Shown here in pieces: positions 6,891-9,105 of a stretch of 9,105 nucleotides of DNA (position 1 is the first letter of the stretch; the number at the start of each line of letters is the position of its first letter). This DNA comes from an uncultured Clostridium sp. (GTDB lineage: Bacteria; Bacillota; Clostridia; TANB77; CAG-508): assembly GCA_947057505.1 (NCBI GenBank), contig CAMSEM010000046.1, positions 1 to 9,105 of the forward strand, written 5' to 3'. Under the pieces are notes generated by a model. That model searched no databases. It was not told the DNA's origin and worked only from the letters and a program-made list of their open reading frames with translations. A program made the position numbers and the translations under genes.

Positions 6891-7723
6891 TAGTTTTCCC
6901 TCCCTTCTTTTAGCTCTTGTATTGCTTGATTATATTGTTCTTCACTTGGTGCTTTTCCATGCCAAGAAGCTTGATTTTCCATAAATGATACACCTTTTCC
7001 TTTTATTGTATTTGCAATAATTATAGTTGGTACTTCTTTTTGGTGTTTACTACTATCAAAAGCATGAATTAATTCTTCTATATCATGTCCATCTACTGTT
7101 ATTACATGAAATCCAAAGCTTTCAAATTTTTCTTTAATATCTACTAATCCTGCTACTTCTTCTACTTTTCCATCTATTTGTAATCCATTATGGTCTAATA
7201 TAACGCAAAGATTATCTAATTTGTTTTTGCTAGCAGCCATAGCCGCTTCCCAAATTTGTCCTTCTTCTATTTCTCCATCGCCTATTAGGCAATATACTCT
7301 GCAACCTGCTGAATCCATTTTAGAACCGATTGCCATTCCAACAGCTGCTGACAATCCTTGTCCTAAAGAGCCTGTTGTCATATCCACCCCTGGTACTTTG
7401 TTCATGTCTGGATGACCTTGTAAAATACTTTCTATCTTTCTAAAACCTGTCAATAATTTTTTATCAAAAAATCCTTTTCGTGCTAAAGTAGCATATAGTG
7501 CTGGTGAACAATGTCCTTTTGATAGTACAAACCTATCTCTTTCTTTTGCCTTTGGCTTTTTAGGGTCTATATTCATTTGGTTAAAGTATAGAACAGCTAA
7601 AATATCGCTACATGAAAGCGAGCCTCCAGGATGTCCTGATTGTGCATTATATACCTGTTCTATAATGCCTATTCTAATATCATTTGCAATTGTTTTTAAT
7701 GCTTCTACTTTTGTAATTTTCAT
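6890..7723 (-). CDS. tktN: Transketolase, N-terminal (thiamine pyrophosphate-binding) subunit
   Basis: 277 residues matching the diphosphate-binding half of transketolase. SGHPGGSLS (29-37) and KGHCSPALYA (69-78) carry active-site histidines. G148-D149-G150 with E151 begins the GDG...N thiamine pyrophosphate/Mg motif, which ends at N179 in DHNG. The C-terminal TIKGKGVSFME...WHGKAP (239-258) supplies another substrate-contact histidine. Together with the downstream half this gives 587 residues, slightly short of single-chain enzymes (about 630-670 from memory). AAGGA sits 6 bases ahead of the ATG. A consensus promoter 58-86 bases upstream, inside the upp terminator, should drive the pair. Related split synthases exist in other sugar pathways, but with no specialised neighbours ordinary transketolase is the safest call. 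Confidence 0.92.
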   Translation of the reverse strand: MKITKVEALKTIANDIRIGIIEQVYNAQSGHPGGSLSCSDILAVLYFNQMNIDPKKPKAKERDRFVLSKGHCSPALYATLARKGFFDKKLLTGFRKIESILQGHPDMNKVPGVDMTTGSLGQGLSAAVGMAIGSKMDSAGCRVYCLIGDGEIEEGQIWEAAMAASKNKLDNLCVILDHNGLQIDGKVEEVAGLVDIKEKFESFGFHVITVDGHDIEELIHAFDSSKHQKEVPTIIIANTIKGKGVSFMENQASWHGKAPSEEQYNQAIQELKEGREN

Positions 7724-7754
7724 ATTTTATCCTTCTTTCTTTTTAATTTAGAAT

Positions 7755-7819
7755 AAAAAATCATCTTGACTTTTACCATTAGTATATTGATTTAAGGCTT
7801 ATCTGTCAAGATGATTTTT
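7755..7819 (-). terminator. Terminator of upp with a long loop
   Basis: A perfect 15-bp inverted repeat (7756-7770 and 7805-7819) ending, on the minus strand, in a run of six T (7760-7755). The 34-base loop is unusually long for a Rho-independent terminator and holds most of a promoter for the next operon. It lies 73 bases past the upp stop. Confidence 0.8.
7781..7809 (-). promoter_or_regulatory. Consensus sigma-A promoter of the transketolase operon, nested in the upp terminator
   Basis: Minus strand: perfect -35 TTGACA (7809-7804), 17-base spacer, -10 TATACT (7786-7781), identical hexamers and spacing to the tRNA promoter at 119-91. The first five bases of the -35 are the inner end of the terminator's 5' arm. 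Transcription should begin near 7774-7776, inside the loop, so the new transcript carries only the terminator's 3' arm and cannot form that hairpin. Confidence 0.85.
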
Positions 7820-7892
7820 AGGTTAATTTTATTACGTATTGAGTGATTTTAATGTATAGTATTCCTAATAGTACCCAATAATTATAATTGAC

Positions 7893-8519
7893 TTATTTTG
7901 TTCCAAAAATTCTGTCACCTGCATCTCCTAAACCTGGAACAATGTATTTATTTTCATTTAAGTATTCATCTATATGTGCACAATAAATTTGTACATCTGG
8001 ATGAGCTTCTTCTAATCTTTTTATTCCTTCTGGCGCCGCTATAATACATAAAAATTTAAACTTTTTAGCCCCTTTATTTTTCAAATGCTCAATGGCATCT
8101 ACCGCAGAGCCACCAGTTGCAAGCATTGGGTCTATAATTATAACTTCTCTATTTTCAGTATCTTTTGGCACTTTAAAATAGTAATTAACAGGTTCAAAAG
8201 TAGTTTCATTTCTATACATTCCAATATGTCCTATTTTTGCATTTGGAATTACTTTAATAATACCATCTAGCATTCCAGTTCCTGCTCTCAAAATAGGTAC
8301 AAAAGTATAGTTGTTTTCATTTAATTTTGCTGTTTTTATACTTTGTATTGGCGTTTCTATTTCACATTTTTCTAATTTTGCATCTCTCATTGCTTCATAG
8401 CATAAAAACGTAGCTATCTCACCTATTAATTCTCTAAACTCTTTTGTTCCTGTATTTTTATCCCTTAAAATAGCTAATTTGTGTTCTATGATTGGATGTT
8501 TTAATTCTATTGCTTTCAT
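7893..8519 (-). CDS. upp: Uracil phosphoribosyltransferase
   Basis: 208 residues, the normal length. The enzyme joins uracil to PRPP to give UMP in pyrimidine salvage, in the cytoplasm. Visible: DKNTGTKEFREL near the N-terminus (20-31), VPILRAGTGMLDG (74-86), the PRPP-binding loop DPMLATGGSA (130-139), and the uracil-recognition tail VPGLGDAGDRIFGT (194-207). The ATG at 8519 gives the expected N-terminus (KHPIIEHKLAILRDKNTG), yet it is preceded by AAAATAAAAAA with no ribosome site in range; the nearest good one, AGGAG, is at 8557-8553, 33 bases upstream. The gene sits 196 bases after the ATPase with no clear promoter between, so its transcript may start within the leader or read through from upstream. 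A long-loop terminator follows. Confidence 0.96.
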   Translation of the reverse strand: MKAIELKHPIIEHKLAILRDKNTGTKEFRELIGEIATFLCYEAMRDAKLEKCEIETPIQSIKTAKLNENNYTFVPILRAGTGMLDGIIKVIPNAKIGHIGMYRNETTFEPVNYYFKVPKDTENREVIIIDPMLATGGSAVDAIEHLKNKGAKKFKFLCIIAAPEGIKRLEEAHPDVQIYCAHIDEYLNENKYIVPGLGDAGDRIFGTK

Positions 8520-8552
8520 TTTTTTATTTTGGCTAGTTATTATTCTAACCTT

Positions 8553-8557
8553 CTCCT
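8553..8557 (-). promoter_or_regulatory. Displaced Shine-Dalgarno-like site in the upp leader
   Basis: AGGAG inside GTGAGGAGAAGG is 33 bases before the upp ATG, too far for direct use. No ATG, GTG or TTG in frame with upp follows it before 8519; only two adjacent ATA codons (8545-8540) lie at a usable distance. It may act as a standby site brought closer by RNA folding, or be a chance purine run. Confidence 0.3.
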
Positions 8558-8598
8558 CACTTTTTTATTTAGGTTCTTGTTTGGTTTTACCTATAAGC

Positions 8599-8629
8599 CA
8601 TTTACACTTCTATCTCCCTGGTATAAACG
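8599..8629 (-). promoter_or_regulatory. Predicted 9-bp hairpin in the upp leader
   Basis: Minus-strand CGTTTATAC (8629-8621) pairs with GTGTAAATG (8607-8599), including two G-U pairs, around the 13-base loop CAGGGAGATAGAA. It lies between the larger leader hairpin and the displaced ribosome site. A smaller 5-bp stem (8589-8593 with 8570-8574) follows. Pairing is by eye only. Confidence 0.4.
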
Positions 8630-8639
8630 TTGTACCCTC

Positions 8640-8686
8640 TGGGACGTAAAACTTGGTATAAAAATCATACTAAATTTCACGTCCCA
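8640..8686 (-). promoter_or_regulatory. Long hairpin / inverted repeat between the ATPase gene and upp
   Basis: Twenty-base arms (8640-8659, 8667-8686) with a 7-base loop. The outer 8 bp, TGGGACGT with ACGTCCCA, and the inner 4 bp are perfect. In the minus-strand RNA two of the three imperfections are G-U pairs and only one (A-C) is unpaired; in the plus-strand RNA two are unpaired. That asymmetry suggests selection on the minus-strand transcript. No T-run follows, so it is a poor intrinsic terminator. The GGGACG ends resemble short palindromic repeats I recall from Firmicutes, so a degenerate mobile repeat is an alternative. Confidence 0.5.
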
Positions 8687-8715
8687 ACTATCTGGCAATT
8701 AGTTAAAAACTGATT

Positions 8716-9105
8716 TTACTCATCTTTCGTTGTGTTGATTTTGAATAGCTTAAACAGTTCTACTATTACTACTGGCATAAATACCAAAATAATAATTTCT
8801 ATCATATTCATTACTGGCAATACTGGAATGCTAAATATATTTCTTAATGTTGGAACAAGTAAAATTACAAACATTAATGCTGCTGATGCTAAGGTTGCTA
8901 ATATTAATTTTTTGTTGCTAAAAATTCCTGTTTTAAAAATAGATTTTTTGTTGTTTCTAATATTAAATACATGAACTAATTCAGAAAGTGCTAATACCAT
9001 AAATGCCATAGTTTGACCTATTTCTACTTTTACTTCTTCTGGTGCTAAGGTTCTTATACTTCCATCTAATTGTGTTTGTGTAACTACTGGCAATTGTTCG
9101 GCAGG
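8716..9105 (-). CDS. Calcium-type P-type ATPase, C-terminal part (cut by the window edge)
   Basis: 129 residues are visible; the frame is open to the window edge (Pro-Ala-Glu-Gln precede a TTG codon that should not be taken as the start). The part shown is the last membrane bundle of a cation-transporting P-type ATPase. GQTMAFMVLALSELVHVFNIR is the characteristic segment of the Cation_ATPase_C domain, followed by two more hydrophobic segments (about 68-88 and 98-118, counting from the edge) and a short charged tail. The phosphorylation (DKTGT) and nucleotide domains lie outside the window. The family pumps Ca2+, or less often Mn2+ or Na+, across the cell membrane using ATP; specificity cannot be judged because the ion-site helices are mostly missing. 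Confidence 0.85.
   Translation of the reverse strand, partial: PAEQLPVVTQTQLDGSIRTLAPEEVKVEIGQTMAFMVLALSELVHVFNIRNNKKSIFKTGIFSNKKLILATLASAALMFVILLVPTLRNIFSIPVLPVMNMIEIIILVFMPVVIVELFKLFKINTTKDE

Noticed and set aside
5958..7723. The pair as a split DXS (1-deoxyxylulose-5-phosphate synthase)
   Set aside because: The split point, the WHGKAP ending of the first half and GVTVGEDGATHQ in the second are those of split transketolases.
7840..7892. Direct repeat ATAGTA (7855-7875 area) downstream of upp as an operator
   Set aside because: Six-base AT-rich repeats are expected by chance and there is no promoter beside them.
8085..8270. Plus-strand open frames across the window, such as 3856-4050 and 8085-8270
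   Set aside because: All lie opposite well-supported minus-strand genes, show no family resemblance and lack credible starts; they arise from codon bias on the opposite strand.
8599..8629. PyrR-binding loop ahead of upp (loop contains CAGGGA, matching the CNGNGA hexaloop)
   Set aside because: The bases beside the hexamer (AUAC and GAUA) do not form the required upper stem; only one pair is possible, and a different 9-bp stem explains the region better.
9091..9093. TTG as the start codon of a small 125-residue membrane protein
   Set aside because: The frame stays open to the window edge and the residues match the end of a P-type ATPase, so this is a truncated larger gene.

Overview
The window reads as an AT-rich, low-GC Firmicutes chromosome segment, most like a gut-type Clostridia relative. 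The evidence is A/T-heavy third codon positions, strong AGGAGG-type ribosome sites, near-consensus sigma-A promoters, and an ftsE-ftsX-M23-ctpA gene order known from this phylum. Every real gene lies on the minus strand, so transcription runs from high to low coordinates. Plus-strand reading frames are all shadows. Standard genetic code fits: TGG encodes Trp, and every stop seen is TAA or TAG.

In transcription order: (1) 9105-8716, the C-terminal end of a calcium-type P-type ATPase, cut by the window edge. (2) 8715-8520, a leader with several predicted hairpins, then upp (uracil phosphoribosyltransferase, 8519-7893), then a terminator whose loop carries a consensus promoter. (3) A split transketolase, N-terminal subunit (7723-6890) and C-terminal subunit (6890-5958), translationally coupled, ending in a strong terminator at 5922-5876. 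(4) A cell-division/wall-remodelling operon with its own promoter (5862-5834): ftsE (carrying a one-base frameshift), ftsX, and two tandem paralogous coiled-coil M23 peptidoglycan hydrolases, closed by a terminator at 1724-1686. (5) ctpA (1527-310), an S41 carboxyl-terminal processing protease, with a terminator-like hairpin at 251-196. (6) A consensus promoter (119-91) driving a tRNA whose 5' half is present (72-49). The sequence then switches within a 12-base shared stretch to a GC-richer fragment encoding the Walker A region of an SbcC-type ATPase. This looks like a chimeric contig end.

The core theme is envelope growth. FtsEX is a membrane ATPase complex that activates coiled-coil wall hydrolases; two such hydrolases follow directly, and a periplasm-type processing protease follows them. 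Upp and transketolase are housekeeping metabolism (pyrimidine salvage, pentose phosphate). I found no defence system, transposase, CRISPR array or clearly new multi-gene system. The points worth a second look are the chimeric end, the ftsE frameshift, the hydrolase duplication, the promoter nested in a terminator, and the structured upp leader with a displaced ribosome site.
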